This document shows positions 33,745 through 43,277 of a stretch of DNA of 64,000 nt, in pieces. The notes below the pieces were generated by a model. The model saw only the letters and a program-made list of their open reading frames with translations, was not told the origin of the DNA and searched no databases. The stretch comes from Fimbriimonadales bacterium (GTDB taxonomy: Bacteria; Armatimonadota; Fimbriimonadia; Fimbriimonadales; ATM1): positions 1 through 64,000 of the forward strand of contig JAHCHL010000010.1 in the NCBI GenBank assembly GCA_026129745.1. Reading direction: 5' to 3'. The translations under genes were made by a program, and so were the position numbers. Numbering within the stretch: position 1 is the stretch's first letter; each line of letters begins with the position of its first letter.

Positions 33745-35760
33745 ATGGTTACCAGACATCGCTGGCTGAAGGAAATTCCCAACAAATCGTCGAAAAGTCT
33801 CTATGTGCCAGAGACCATTGAGGCCCTGCTAAGTGAGGGGCGATCATTCCCGCCGCCGGAGTCATTTTCAATTCAGGCCAACGTAAGCGACGGCAGTATC
33901 TACGAGGAGGCAGAAAGGGACTATGTCTCTTTTTGGGAGAAGTGGGCAGAACGACTCGATTGGCACACAAAGTGGGACCAGGCGCTCCAATGGGATCCGC
34001 CTTATGCCAAATGGTTTGTGGGCGGGAAACTGAACGCCTGTTTCAACTGCGTGGATCGGCACACGGATGGAGATCTATCCGAAAAAGTTGCAATCATTTC
34101 CGAGGGTGAGCCAGGCGATGTGCGAACGTTCACCTACAGCGAAGTTAAGTTGGAAGTCGCGCGGCTTGCCAATGCACTCAAACTGCTGGGAGTGAAGAAG
34201 GGTGACATCGTATGTATCTACATGCCGATGGTAGCCGAGCTGGCATTCGCAATGCTTGCCTGTACGCGAATCGGTGCTGCGCACACCGTGGTCTTCGGTG
34301 GTTTCTCTGCCGACGCGCTGAGGGAACGGATCGCAGATGCTTCAGCCGTCTGCGTAATCACCGCGGACGGAGGCTGGAGGAGAGGCAAGGTGGTTGAGTT
34401 GAAGAAGACCGTCGACGATGCGATCGCTGGAGCGACCACAGTACGAAACGTGCTGACATTGCGACGGATCGGCGACTCCACTGCTTTCAATGCCGGAACT
34501 TGGGTTGTTGGGCGAGATCACTGGTGGCACGAATTGGTCACCAAGGAAAGCTCAGATTGTCCATGTGAAGTAATGGACAGCGAGGACTTGCTGTTTACGC
34601 TTTACACAAGTGGCTCCACCGGTAAACCCAAAGGCATCGTCCATACGACAGGCGGATACTTGACCGGAACCAGCGCAACTTTCCACTGCATCTTCGATCA
34701 TAAGCCCAGTGACATTTATTGGTGCACTGCGGACTGCGGCTGGATTACCGGCCATTCATACGTTGTCTATGGGCCAATGGCTAACGGCGCGACAGTGCTG
34801 ATGTATGAAGGCTCACCAGATACCCCTGATAAAGACCGATTCTGGAAGATTGTCGAAAAGCACAAAGTCACCATTCTCTATACTGCTCCAACGGCAATTC
34901 GCACATTTATGAAGTGGGGAGAGCAGTTTCCTGGCAACTGCGATCTGTCTTCTCTCAGGCTTTTGGGGACGGTCGGCGAGCCGATCAACCCAGAGGCGTG
35001 GGTTTGGTATTGGAAACACATCGGCAACGAGAAGTGCCCAATCGTGGACACTTGGTGGCAAACCGAAACTGGACAAATCTTGATCAGTCCGTTGCCCGGC
35101 TTGACTCGCTGCAAGCCCGGCTCTGCGACCCATCCGTTTCCTGGCATCAAGGCAGAACTCTTTTCGGAGGACGGACACCTTTTGGAAGGAGCAAAAGGCG
35201 GCTATCTGGTTTTGACCAGGCCTTGGCCTGCTATGCTGCGCGGACTCTACAACGATCATGACCGCTATGTGGAAACTTACTGGAGCAGATTCCCCGGTGT
35301 TTACTTCACGGGTGACGGCGCAAAACGAGACGACGATGGTTTCCTTTGGCTGCTTGGACGCGTCGACGACGTCATGAACGTCGCCGGGCATCGCATCAGT
35401 ACAATGGAGGTTGAGAGTGCGCTTGTCGATCACCCCGCAGTTGCAGAAGCTGCCGTGATCGGACGGTCGCATGAAGTCAAGGGACAAGCGATCAGCGCTT
35501 TCGTGCTCCTCAGGTCAGGATTCGAAGGCGATCATTTGGTGGGAGAAATTCGCGAGCACGTAGCCTCAGTGATCGGTCCAATTGCCCGTCCAGACGACTT
35601 GTTTGTTTGCGCAGACCTCCCGAAAACTCGAAGCGGAAAGATCATGCGGCGGCTGCTTCGTGACATTGCCGAAGGCCGTGCCCTTGGCGACACCACCACA
35701 CTCGCCGACTCCGCAGTCGTAGCAGGTTTGCGGCAGCAATACGAGCACCTGGAGTCCTAA
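33745..35760 (+). CDS. acs: Acetyl-CoA synthetase
   Basis: Activates acetate to acetyl-CoA with ATP. Motifs: YTSGSTGKPKGIVHTTGGY (phosphate loop), DTWWQTETGQ (adenine/acetyl site), and the C-terminal PKTRSGKIMRRLLR with the lysine usually controlled by acetylation. I choose the ATG at 33745 (671 aa; E. coli is 652), because the ATG at 33664 lies inside the divergent response regulator. A GTG near VPETIEALL is another option. The TAA is followed directly by the coaD ATG, so they are probably one operon. Confidence 0.9.
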   Translation: MVTRHRWLKEIPNKSSKSLYVPETIEALLSEGRSFPPPESFSIQANVSDGSIYEEAERDYVSFWEKWAERLDWHTKWDQALQWDPPYAKWFVGGKLNACFNCVDRHTDGDLSEKVAIISEGEPGDVRTFTYSEVKLEVARLANALKLLGVKKGDIVCIYMPMVAELAFAMLACTRIGAAHTVVFGGFSADALRERIADASAVCVITADGGWRRGKVVELKKTVDDAIAGATTVRNVLTLRRIGDSTAFNAGTWVVGRDHWWHELVTKESSDCPCEVMDSEDLLFTLYTSGSTGKPKGIVHTTGGYLTGTSATFHCIFDHKPSDIYWCTADCGWITGHSYVVYGPMANGATVLMYEGSPDTPDKDRFWKIVEKHKVTILYTAPTAIRTFMKWGEQFPGNCDLSSLRLLGTVGEPINPEAWVWYWKHIGNEKCPIVDTWWQTETGQILISPLPGLTRCKPGSATHPFPGIKAELFSEDGHLLEGAKGGYLVLTRPWPAMLRGLYNDHDRYVETYWSRFPGVYFTGDGAKRDDDGFLWLLGRVDDVMNVAGHRISTMEVESALVDHPAVAEAAVIGRSHEVKGQAISAFVLLRSGFEGDHLVGEIREHVASVIGPIARPDDLFVCADLPKTRSGKIMRRLLRDIAEGRALGDTTTLADSAVVAGLRQQYEHLES

Positions 35761-36243
35761 ATGCCAACCGCGATCTATGCTGGGAGCTTCGATCCGCCTA
35801 CTCTTGGACACCAGGAGCTGATTCGAAGAGCTTCGAGTCTCTTCTCTATGGTGATTGTTGCTGTCGGCATCAATTCAGACAAGTCGAATCTGTTTGCACT
35901 TGAAGAAAGGATGCAGATGCTTCGAGAGATTTCGAGCGAGCTTCGTAACGTCGAAGTCACGCAGTTCGACGGCCTGCTTGTGGACTTTGCCCGGTTGCGG
36001 GGCGCGACCATTTTGATTCGTGGCCTGAGAGTCGTGAGCGACTTTGAGCATGAGTTTCAAATGTCACTCACCAACCGAACGTTGGCCCCAGAAATCGAGA
36101 CCGCTTTTCTAATGGCAACGGCAGAGCACATGTTTGTCTCGTCCAGTATTGTAAAGGAAGTCGCCAGGCTTGGTGGCGACGTCTCGAAGCTTGTCCCGCC
36201 AGCAGTTGCTGATCGGCTCAAGGCAAAATTCAAGCACGGATAA
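35761..36243 (+). CDS. coaD: Pantetheine-phosphate adenylyltransferase
   Basis: Fourth step of CoA synthesis: 4'-phosphopantetheine plus ATP gives dephospho-CoA. 160 residues, as usual. The nucleotidyltransferase motif is GSFDPPTLGHQELIRRA, the substrate-binding RGLRVVSDFEHE follows, and the second ATP motif is FVSSSIVKEVARLGG. Its ATG directly follows the acs stop, a sensible link between CoA supply and acetyl-CoA synthesis. Confidence 0.96.
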   Translation: MPTAIYAGSFDPPTLGHQELIRRASSLFSMVIVAVGINSDKSNLFALEERMQMLREISSELRNVEVTQFDGLLVDFARLRGATILIRGLRVVSDFEHEFQMSLTNRTLAPEIETAFLMATAEHMFVSSSIVKEVARLGGDVSKLVPPAVADRLKAKFKHG

Positions 36244-36247
36244 TGAA

Positions 36248-36784
36248 ATGGAAGTCATCAGGGCTCTCGAAGACCTCAAAGAGCGGATAGAAAAGCCGCG
36301 ACAGTTTCTCGGAATTACATTCGGCCTCAACAAGGAAGAGTGCATTCTCCTCATTCGCAAGATCCACGCAGGCCTGCCAGAAGCGATCAAGGAAGCCGAG
36401 AAGATAACGCAGGAATCCGATCGGATAGTTGGCTCCGCGAAGGAGGACGCCACACTAACCTTGGAGCGAGCACAAGCTGAAAGCAAGCGACTGCTGGAAG
36501 CCAGCGAGAAGGAAGCTGCTCGAACGCTTGAGCAGGCTCGAATCGAACGCGAGCGGCTCATCTCCGAGAACGAGGTGCTCAAGGCCGCCAAGTCGGAAGC
36601 CGAACGCCTCAAGTCCGAGGCTGAAGCCGAGGCAACGCGGCTCAAGCGAAGCGCCGACGAATACACTCTCGACCTCCTGACGAGAGTTGAGGGCGTCATC
36701 AGCAAAGCGATGGCGAGCGTTGAACGAGGGAAACAGGAAGTCTTGCGAACGACCCAAGCCGGCAAAACCGCAAGCCCCAGATAG
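36248..36784 (+). CDS. Coiled-coil protein between coaD and DUF177 (SepIVA/DivIVA-like context)
   Basis: 178 residues from MEVIRALEDLKERIEKP; an upstream start overlaps coaD and is rejected. Residues about 10-40 are a short globular start. From about 45 to 165 there is an almost continuous coiled coil rich in Glu, Ala and Arg (SEAERLKSEAEAEATRLKRS). There is no membrane segment. As I recall, actinobacterial SepIVA, a septation coiled-coil protein, occupies the same place between coaD and the DUF177 gene. Homology is not shown by sequence here, only context. An ATP synthase b-type helix is the other superficial match. Confidence 0.7.
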   Translation: MEVIRALEDLKERIEKPRQFLGITFGLNKEECILLIRKIHAGLPEAIKEAEKITQESDRIVGSAKEDATLTLERAQAESKRLLEASEKEAARTLEQARIERERLISENEVLKAAKSEAERLKSEAEAEATRLKRSADEYTLDLLTRVEGVISKAMASVERGKQEVLRTTQAGKTASPR

Positions 36785-36829
36785 GGGAAAACCGTCTGGT
36801 AGACTTAGCCCGCCACACCGGACACCGGT

Positions 36830-37345
36830 ATGAAGAAACCCTTGGTCATTGACCTCAACGATGCGATCCAGCATCCTGGCAAGCACCTTGACTTCGAGAT
36901 ATCGACGAACTTAGAAGAAGTCGAGGATATTGACCTGCTCCAGCCTATTGCTGGCAATCTTCACGCTGTCAGCACTGGCAATATGCTCTTGCTTAGGGGA
37001 AAGTTCGACACAACGGCAGTCGTCGAATGTAGCCGGTGCCTTTCGCCGATTAACCTCGAACTGGAATTTGAAGTCGACGAGCAGTTTCCTGTCGCCGGAA
37101 TTCCTGCCAGCGGTGGGGGTAATACCTACGCCCATGTCGAGGAAGACGAGCCATCTCCGCTGTTCGACGGGAACAGCCTAAGAGTCGAGGAACTCCTTCG
37201 TCAGGATCTCCTACTAGCGCTTCCCGCACAGCCGCTGTGTTCTCCCGATTGCCAGGGGATCGACTTGGGACCGAGCGAGTCCGAGGGACGGCCCGAGTTC
37301 GCCGAACTTCAGAAGCTGCTGACTCCGGAGGAAAAGGGCTCTTGA
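36830..37345 (+). CDS. YceD family protein (DUF177)
   Basis: 171 residues. The DUF177 core has ECSRCLSPINLELEFEVDEQF and the later acidic ELLRQDLLLALPAQPLCSPDCQG, with two cysteine pairs that may bind metal. The family is linked to 23S rRNA maturation and ribosomal protein L32, and usually sits next to rpmF. Here no rpmF lies between it and plsX: the TGA overlaps the plsX TTG start. A GGTAGACT sequence 35 bp upstream may be a -10 box. Confidence 0.85.
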   Translation: MKKPLVIDLNDAIQHPGKHLDFEISTNLEEVEDIDLLQPIAGNLHAVSTGNMLLLRGKFDTTAVVECSRCLSPINLELEFEVDEQFPVAGIPASGGGNTYAHVEEDEPSPLFDGNSLRVEELLRQDLLLALPAQPLCSPDCQGIDLGPSESEGRPEFAELQKLLTPEEKGS

Positions 37346-38352
37346 GAATCGCTCTCGACGCAATGGGTGGTGACCACGCGCCATCAGAAATTGTAAAAGG
37401 CGCTATCGAAGCGTCTCCACACATCCAAGGTGAGATTCTTCTCGTCGGTGAAACATCAGCAATAAAGTCATCATTCCATGGAAACTTTCCTCCCAATGTT
37501 CGCCTCATTCATGCTTCGCAGTCGATCGATATGCACGAAGCGCCAGTGGAGGCCCTCAGGAGAAAGAAGGACTCGTCTCTCGTCGTGGCCGCAAATTTAG
37601 TTCGCGATGGCGAAGCGGACGCCATGATCTCCGCTGGCAACACAGGAGCTGCGACCGCTGCAGCAACGATGTATTGGAAATGCTTGCCAGGGATCTCAAG
37701 GCCTGCAATTGCAACCATTTTTCCGTCTAAGACGGGTCGCTTTGTATTCTTGGACAGCGGCGCGACGGTCGATGCGGACGCGCAGAACATGGTTGAGTTC
37801 GCCATCATGGGAGCGGCCTACGCGCAAACCGTACTCGGAATTGCGAATCCAAGAGTCGGGCTACTGAACATCGGTGAGGAAGAAACAAAGGGCAACGCGC
37901 TCACGAAACAAAGCTACCGCCTTTTTCGCGAACATATCGACAATTTCATTGGAAACGTCGAAGGCAAAGACATGTGGAAAGGCGCTGCCGATGTCGTCGT
38001 ATGCGAAGCGTTTGTCGGCAATGTTGTGCTGAAGTCATCAGAGGGTCTTGGAGAGCTAATTTTCTCAGCGATCAAAGACGAGTTGTCAGCGAACACGCTT
38101 AGCAAGATCGGCGCGATGCTTTTCCTTCGGGCGCCATTTCGTGAAATCAAGAAGAAAACCGATTACGATGAGTACGGAGGCGCACCGCTGCTTGGCGTCA
38201 ATGGACTGTGCGTGATTTGCCATGGGCGCAGCAACGCGAAGGCAATCAGAAACGCAATCCTCGTCGTCAAGCGCGAATACCAAGAACATATAAACGACAT
38301 CATCGAAAAGAAGGCAGGAATTGCGCATGGGGGCAAGGGCGATGTCGCGTAA
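37342..38352 (+). CDS. plsX: Phosphate acyltransferase PlsX
   Basis: Makes acyl-phosphate from acyl-ACP for phospholipid synthesis. 336 residues from a TTG at 37342 (LRIALDAMGGDHAPSEIVKGA), which overlaps the DUF177 stop as TTGA. A start at 37237 would lie inside DUF177. Family motifs: AMGGDHAP, ISAGNTGAATAAA, NIGEEETKGN and VVCEAFVGNVVLKSSEG. It overlaps fabH by 11 bp, the classic plsX-fabH pair. Confidence 0.95.
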   Translation: MRIALDAMGGDHAPSEIVKGAIEASPHIQGEILLVGETSAIKSSFHGNFPPNVRLIHASQSIDMHEAPVEALRRKKDSSLVVAANLVRDGEADAMISAGNTGAATAAATMYWKCLPGISRPAIATIFPSKTGRFVFLDSGATVDADAQNMVEFAIMGAAYAQTVLGIANPRVGLLNIGEEETKGNALTKQSYRLFREHIDNFIGNVEGKDMWKGAADVVVCEAFVGNVVLKSSEGLGELIFSAIKDELSANTLSKIGAMLFLRAPFREIKKKTDYDEYGGAPLLGVNGLCVICHGRSNAKAIRNAILVVKREYQEHINDIIEKKAGIAHGGKGDVA

Positions 38353-39328
38353 AGCTGTCATCGAAAGCGTTGGAATGGCAGTTGCCGAGCGCGTGATGCC
38401 AAACAGCGAATTCGAAGCGATCGTGGAAACGAGCGACGAGTGGATTCGCACACGGACCGGAATTTCTGAAAGAAGAGTTTCATCCGACGAAGAAACTTGC
38501 AGTTACTTAGCGGCAAAGGCGGCAAGCCAGGCGTTGGAACGAGCAAGTTGCGATCCGAACGACGTTCAGATGGTGGTCGTTGCCACCGTTACTGGAGATT
38601 ACATTTTCCCTTCGACCGCATCACTCGTCCAAGACATGATCGGCGCAACCAATGCCGGTGCATTTGACGTTGGGGCCGCGTGCGCCGGATTCATCTACTC
38701 AGCGCAAGTCGCTGCATCGATGATTGAGAGCGGAACGATCGACAACGCGCTCGTAATCGGCGTCGATGTTCTCACAAAATTCGTGGATTGGTCGGATCGT
38801 TCGACTTGCATCTTGTTCGGAGACGGCGGAGGCGCCGTGTTCATGCGTGCGCAAGAGAACACGAATCGAGGCCTCATTGCAACAGTGATGAACTCCGACG
38901 GATCTGGAGCGAAGCACATCAAGATCGACGTTGGTGGTTCGCTGCACGCATCCGGGTCTGAATCGTCGAAAGGCAAATCGTGTCACATCTTCATGGAAGG
39001 GCGCGAAGTCTATCGATTTGCAGTGAAAGCGATGGGCGAGAGTTGCTGCTCTGTCCTGGAAAAAGCGGGCGTCTCGGCAGATGAAGTCGATCTGTTCGTT
39101 CCGCACCAAGCCAACCTACGAATCATCGAGGCCGCATCACAACGAATCGGCTTGCCTCCCGAAAAAGTCTTCGTTAATGTGCAGAAGTACGGAAACATGA
39201 GCGCAGGCAGCATCCCGGTTGCACTCTATGAAGCAGAGCAAAGCGGCAAACTCAAGAAAGGCGGCCTTGTGCTGACCGTTGGATTCGGTGCGGGACTCGT
39301 CTGGGGCGCGAATCTCATTCGCTGGTAA
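38342..39328 (+). CDS. fabH: 3-oxoacyl-ACP synthase III
   Basis: Condenses acetyl-CoA with malonyl-ACP to start fatty acid synthesis. 328 residues from MSRKAVIESVG, preceded by a GGGGGCAAGGGCG ribosome site in plsX. The catalytic triad is visible: Cys in DVGAACAGFIYS, His in VPHQANLRI, Asn in YGNMSAGSIP. The ending GFGAGLVWGANLIRW is typical. Upstream acs and coaD supply its acetyl-CoA, which gives this cluster a clear metabolic logic. Confidence 0.95.
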   Translation: MSRKAVIESVGMAVAERVMPNSEFEAIVETSDEWIRTRTGISERRVSSDEETCSYLAAKAASQALERASCDPNDVQMVVVATVTGDYIFPSTASLVQDMIGATNAGAFDVGAACAGFIYSAQVAASMIESGTIDNALVIGVDVLTKFVDWSDRSTCILFGDGGGAVFMRAQENTNRGLIATVMNSDGSGAKHIKIDVGGSLHASGSESSKGKSCHIFMEGREVYRFAVKAMGESCCSVLEKAGVSADEVDLFVPHQANLRIIEAASQRIGLPPEKVFVNVQKYGNMSAGSIPVALYEAEQSGKLKKGGLVLTVGFGAGLVWGANLIRW

Positions 39329-39334
39329 CTGGCG

Positions 39335-40387
39335 ATGTATTCCCTTCAGAGGTATCGCAAAGTAGCTTTCGGTATTGCTTGCGGATTGCTCGCCATCGCA
39401 AGCTTCTATATCCTGCTGCCGTTTTGGCAAGCGCTTGCATGGGGTGTCGCGCTGTCGATCATCGTTTACCCGATCCGAACAAAACTAAGGACTCGCATGA
39501 ACGACACCTGGGCCGCGCTCGTAACGACCCTGCTGACACTTCTGTTCATTGTTGGACCTGTCGTTCTTGTTGTTCTTGCCGGTTGGCTCGAAGTCAAGCA
39601 CACACTCGAACATCTGCGTGACATCAGCGCGCACGGTTCGGCGCAAGAAGGCGCAGCGCAAACCCTCGAACAGCTCAACACCCGCATACAAGGACCCCTT
39701 GGGCAACTCGGCATTACCGACTTCAATCTCCGTGAGAGCATTCAGCAGATGGTCGAACCTGCCATCAAGTCTGCTCCTAACCTGCTTGCACGCATCGTAA
39801 AAAACATTCTGATCTTTGTCTTTTCGGTATTGCTGCTGTTCTTTATTCTCAGGGATGGGCACAAGCTTAAGGTACCTGCAGCCGATTTGATTCCTTTGCC
39901 ACCGAAGCAATCACAGAAAGTTCTCGACTCGGTTTACGATACCGTCCACGCTACATTCTATGGCGTCGTTCTCATCGCGATTCTCAACGGAATCATTATG
40001 GGGCTGCTCTTCTTCTTGCTCGGTTTGCCTTCGCCCATTCTATGGGGAATTATCTCTGTCGTCATTTCGATTATGCCGCTAATTGGGGCACCGACGATTT
40101 ACATTCCATGGGCGATCTATCTCGCAAGCCAAGGACAATGGCCGCAAGCGATTTTCCTCGCAATTGTTGGATTTGTTCTGATCACGATCTTTGTTGACAA
40201 GATTTACCGTTCGAGATTAATCGGACATCGAAGCAACCTTCATGAAATCGTCGTGCTCTTCAGCATGGTCGGCGGAGTGCTTGCGCTTGGTGCAGTTGGA
40301 ACGTTCCTTGGCCCAGTCATCGTCATCGTCGCGCTGGGCGCGGTTGAAGTCGTCCGAGAAATGGCGCAGGTAGAGGAAGCCGAATAA
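39335..40387 (+). CDS. AI-2E family transporter (first of a tandem pair)
   Basis: 350 residues, with about seven or eight membrane segments. An N-terminal pair (17-75), a soluble helical part at about 90-145, then segments from 150 to 335. The hallmarks are VLDSVYDTVHATFYGVVLIAILNG and the PLIGAPTIYIPWAIYL loop. AI-2E proteins are named after TqsA, an autoinducer-2 exporter, but many move other ions or solutes. It starts with the same pattern (MYSLQRYRK) as the next gene. Confidence 0.85.
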   Translation: MYSLQRYRKVAFGIACGLLAIASFYILLPFWQALAWGVALSIIVYPIRTKLRTRMNDTWAALVTTLLTLLFIVGPVVLVVLAGWLEVKHTLEHLRDISAHGSAQEGAAQTLEQLNTRIQGPLGQLGITDFNLRESIQQMVEPAIKSAPNLLARIVKNILIFVFSVLLLFFILRDGHKLKVPAADLIPLPPKQSQKVLDSVYDTVHATFYGVVLIAILNGIIMGLLFFLLGLPSPILWGIISVVISIMPLIGAPTIYIPWAIYLASQGQWPQAIFLAIVGFVLITIFVDKIYRSRLIGHRSNLHEIVVLFSMVGGVLALGAVGTFLGPVIVIVALGAVEVVREMAQVEEAE

Positions 40388-41449
40388 ATGTATTCCATCG
40401 AACGCTATCGGAAGATTGTGTTCGGCGTTGTGTGCGGACTCTTAGCAATCGCAACTTTTTGGCTTGCGCTGCCGCTTTGGTCGGCGTTTGCCTGGGGCAC
40501 GGTACTTGCTATTCTCGTGTTTCCGCTGCACACCAAGTTTCGAGATCGATTCGGGCATAGCATTGGCGCGGCACTATCTACGCTCGCGACGCTCATTTTC
40601 ATCATCGTGCCGCTTGCTCTTATCGCGATCGCAGCCGTTGCGCAAACTCGCTCCGTTGCCACGCAACTTCAAAACGCAAACGTGAACGGCGAGCGAGTGA
40701 CGATCAAAAAGCTCGTCGACGATGCAGACGCGCTCATCAAACCAGCACTCGAACAAATCGGCATCAAGGACTTCGACCTCCATGTCGCAATCGAACAATC
40801 CTTCGAAACGTTCTCTGCAAGCCTGCCTTCAATCATTCGATCGGGGTTGATCGGCATTCTCAGTTTCGTTTTCGCAATCCTTCTGCTGTTTTTCATCTTA
40901 CGCGATGCGCATCGAATGCGCGAGCCTGTGATCGAATTGATGCCGGTGCCTCGTGACAAAGCGGAATCAATTTTGAAATCGGTTTACGATACCGTTCATG
41001 CGACTTTCTTCAGCACGGTCATTGTCGCCTTGATACAAGGATCATTGCTTGGCGTCGCTTTTTGGTTCTTGGGACTTCCGGCGCCTCTAATTTGGGCAGT
41101 CGCCGGCGCAATTCTGTCGATGATTCCTTTCATGGGTACGCCCATTCTATGGGTGCCTGCAAGCATCTTGCTTGCATCGCGCGGCCAATGGGTCGAAGCG
41201 ATTGGACTCGCGCTCTTCGGCGCATTCGTCATCGGCATTGTCGACAACATATTGAAACCGTTTATCATCGGTGCGCGAGTCAAACTGCATCCGATCGCCG
41301 TTTTCTTTGCAATCGTGGGCGGAATCGTCGCGCTCGGTCCGGTCGGCGTTCTCGTTGGGCCTGTGTTGCTTAGCGTCGTTCTTGGCGCAATCGCGATACT
41401 GCGCGAAATGGCCGAGCAGCAAGAACCCGAAAACACAATGGAAGCCTAA
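40388..41449 (+). CDS. AI-2E family transporter (second of a tandem pair)
   Basis: 353 residues, starting directly after the stop of its paralogue. MYSIERYRKIVFG, LKSVYDTVHATFFSTVIVAL and SMIPFMGTPILWVPASILL match the first copy position by position, so the pair arose by tandem duplication and then diverged considerably. The topology is the same. The TAA overlaps the RNase J stop on the other strand (CTAA). Substrate unknown; the two could form a heteromer. Confidence 0.85.
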   Translation: MYSIERYRKIVFGVVCGLLAIATFWLALPLWSAFAWGTVLAILVFPLHTKFRDRFGHSIGAALSTLATLIFIIVPLALIAIAAVAQTRSVATQLQNANVNGERVTIKKLVDDADALIKPALEQIGIKDFDLHVAIEQSFETFSASLPSIIRSGLIGILSFVFAILLLFFILRDAHRMREPVIELMPVPRDKAESILKSVYDTVHATFFSTVIVALIQGSLLGVAFWFLGLPAPLIWAVAGAILSMIPFMGTPILWVPASILLASRGQWVEAIGLALFGAFVIGIVDNILKPFIIGARVKLHPIAVFFAIVGGIVALGPVGVLVGPVLLSVVLGAIAILREMAEQQEPENTMEA

Positions 41450-43092
41450 ACTTCGATGACCGAAGCGATGACGAGCGGCCTTTTGTTTGTCGCTTTTTTG
41501 ATGTACTTTCTCGCAACATCGCTGATCTCGTGGTGCAGCGCGGAAGTGTCACGCAGTTCAGCGTGATCGAGTTTGTCGAGCATCGCAGCCAAAACGTCGC
41601 GCAATGAATCCAGTTCCCCATTTGGCGAAATCATTCCGCGAGAGATGAGCTCCGGCTTCCCAACAACCTTGCCTGCGTCTGGATCGATCGCGACATGGAC
41701 GAACAACACTCCGTCGCTTGCCAAATTGCCGCGATCGCGAAGCGTTTCGTCGCTGACACCCGCATAGCCGCTCGTGTCGACAAGAACCCTTCCGCACACG
41801 ACGTTCTCTGCAAAAAACGCGCCGTCCTTTTCGATAATCAGCCGATTGCCGTTTTCCATCACGATGATGTTCTCTTCCGAATAGCCCATTTCTTCTGCGA
41901 GCTTTACGTAATGATATTGATGCCGAGGCTCCCCGTGCACCGGCGCAATGTACTGTGGGCGCGTCAAATTGATCATCATCTTCAATTCTTCGCGATAACC
42001 GTGGCCGCTGACATGCACGCCCTCTTCCGAACCATAAACGACGACAGCTCCCTGCCTGAACAATCGATTGACCGTTTGCCAAATCGCCGCTTCGTTTCCG
42101 GGAATCGGTTTTGCAGCGTAAATCACCGTGTCGCCCGGTTGAATCTGCAATCGCGAATACTCTTCGCGCGCCATTCTGCTGAGCGCAGCGAGCGGTTCGC
42201 CTTGCGTTCCTGTCGTGAGAATCACGACTTCTTCCGGCGCATACTCGTCGACATCTTCGAGTCGTATCATCACGTCTTTCGGCAGCTTCAGTTTGTCGAG
42301 ATTCTGTGCGATCTTGACGTTCGTTTCCATGCTGCGGCCGGCGAGCGCGACTTTGCGCCCAAACTCCTGCGCGACTTCGAACGCTTGGCGAACGCGATGC
42401 AAGTTGCTCGAAAACATCGTCATCAAAACGCGACCGGGCGCGTTGCCGATCACGCGGCGAAAACCTTCGTAAACGGATTTCTCGCTCGGACACCAGCCGT
42501 CGTTCTCGACGTTCGTGCAATCGCTGAGCAAAACCAAAACGCCTTTGTCGCCGAGTTCGCCGAATCGCGATAGCTGCGTGAGATGGCCGTCGATCGGCGT
42601 GAAATCGAATTTGAAATCGCCGGTGAACAAAACGACGCCGAGTTCGGTGTGAAGCGCGATCGCGCACGAATCCGGAATGCTGTGCGTCACGTGAATCGGT
42701 TCGACCGTGAACTCTGCGACATCGAACGCTTCGCCCGGTCGCATCACTTTCAAATCGTATTGATGCGGCAGCAATCGTTCCGCCAGTTTGCGATTCGCCA
42801 TCGCGATGGTGAGTTCGGTGCCGAAAACCGGCGCAGAGATTTCGCTCAGCACATAAGAAAGCGCGCCGATGTGGTCTTCGTGTCCGTGCGTAAGAATGAT
42901 CGCGCGGATGCTGTCGCGGTTCTGCCTGAGGAATTCGATGTCCGGGATAACGACGTCGACGCCGTGCATCTCTTCGGATGGAAAGCTGAGTCCCGCGTCG
43001 ATGACGATCATTCCGTCGCCGACCCTCACGGCGGTCATGTTCTTCCCAATTTCCCCGCAACCGCCGAGCGGGATGATCTCAATTCGGCTCAC
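41446..43092 (-). CDS. rnj: Ribonuclease J
   Basis: Endo/5'-3' exoribonuclease for mRNA decay and rRNA maturation. 548 residues from GTG 43092. Metallo-beta-lactamase domain: THGHEDHIGAL, HSIPDSCA, FTGDFKFD. Beta-CASP domain: TTGTQGEPLAALSRMA, and SGHGYREEL, then PVHGEPRHQYHY. The C-terminal domain follows from about 450. I prefer GTG 43092 over GTG 43098 because a TACAAT box ends exactly six bases before it, as at pyrF. Its use of Arg- and Ala-rich codons produces a long false ORF in another frame. Confidence 0.94.
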   Translation of the reverse strand: MSRIEIIPLGGCGEIGKNMTAVRVGDGMIVIDAGLSFPSEEMHGVDVVIPDIEFLRQNRDSIRAIILTHGHEDHIGALSYVLSEISAPVFGTELTIAMANRKLAERLLPHQYDLKVMRPGEAFDVAEFTVEPIHVTHSIPDSCAIALHTELGVVLFTGDFKFDFTPIDGHLTQLSRFGELGDKGVLVLLSDCTNVENDGWCPSEKSVYEGFRRVIGNAPGRVLMTMFSSNLHRVRQAFEVAQEFGRKVALAGRSMETNVKIAQNLDKLKLPKDVMIRLEDVDEYAPEEVVILTTGTQGEPLAALSRMAREEYSRLQIQPGDTVIYAAKPIPGNEAAIWQTVNRLFRQGAVVVYGSEEGVHVSGHGYREELKMMINLTRPQYIAPVHGEPRHQYHYVKLAEEMGYSEENIIVMENGNRLIIEKDGAFFAENVVCGRVLVDTSGYAGVSDETLRDRGNLASDGVLFVHVAIDPDAGKVVGKPELISRGMISPNGELDSLRDVLAAMLDKLDHAELRDTSALHHEISDVARKYIKKATNKRPLVIASVIEV

Positions 43093-43104
43093 AAGCACAT
43101 TGTA
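43093..43104 (-). promoter_or_regulatory. Putative leaderless promoter of rnj
   Basis: On the minus strand TACAAT (43099-43104), six bases, GTG at 43092. No -35 box. Confidence 0.5.
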
Positions 43105-43154
43105 CTACTCACGAAGTTTTTCGAGATGCCGCAAACGTTCCGCTCCTATCGAAT

Positions 43155-43176
43155 GCCGGGGCGTCGACGCCCCGGC
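43155..43176. repeat. Perfect 22-bp GC-rich palindrome
   Basis: GCCGGGGCGTCGACGCCCCGGC, halfway between the RNase J start and the end of the next minus-strand gene. It could act as a terminator for the PD40 lipoprotein gene, though no T-run follows. The rest of this 185-bp gap shows nothing else. Confidence 0.6.
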
Positions 43177-43277
43177 GAGATTGTCTATTTCACGCCACCA
43201 CCGTTGCGCTGGCGTTTCCTGAGATGGGTCCGGCTTCACCCGCGCGTGTGCACCCTGCGGCTCCAATCATCGACTCG

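Noticed and set aside
41558-43060. 500-aa open frame in another minus-strand frame within RNase J.
   Set aside because: The translation is an arginine-rich low-complexity string caused by codon bias of rnj. The rnj frame has every family motif.
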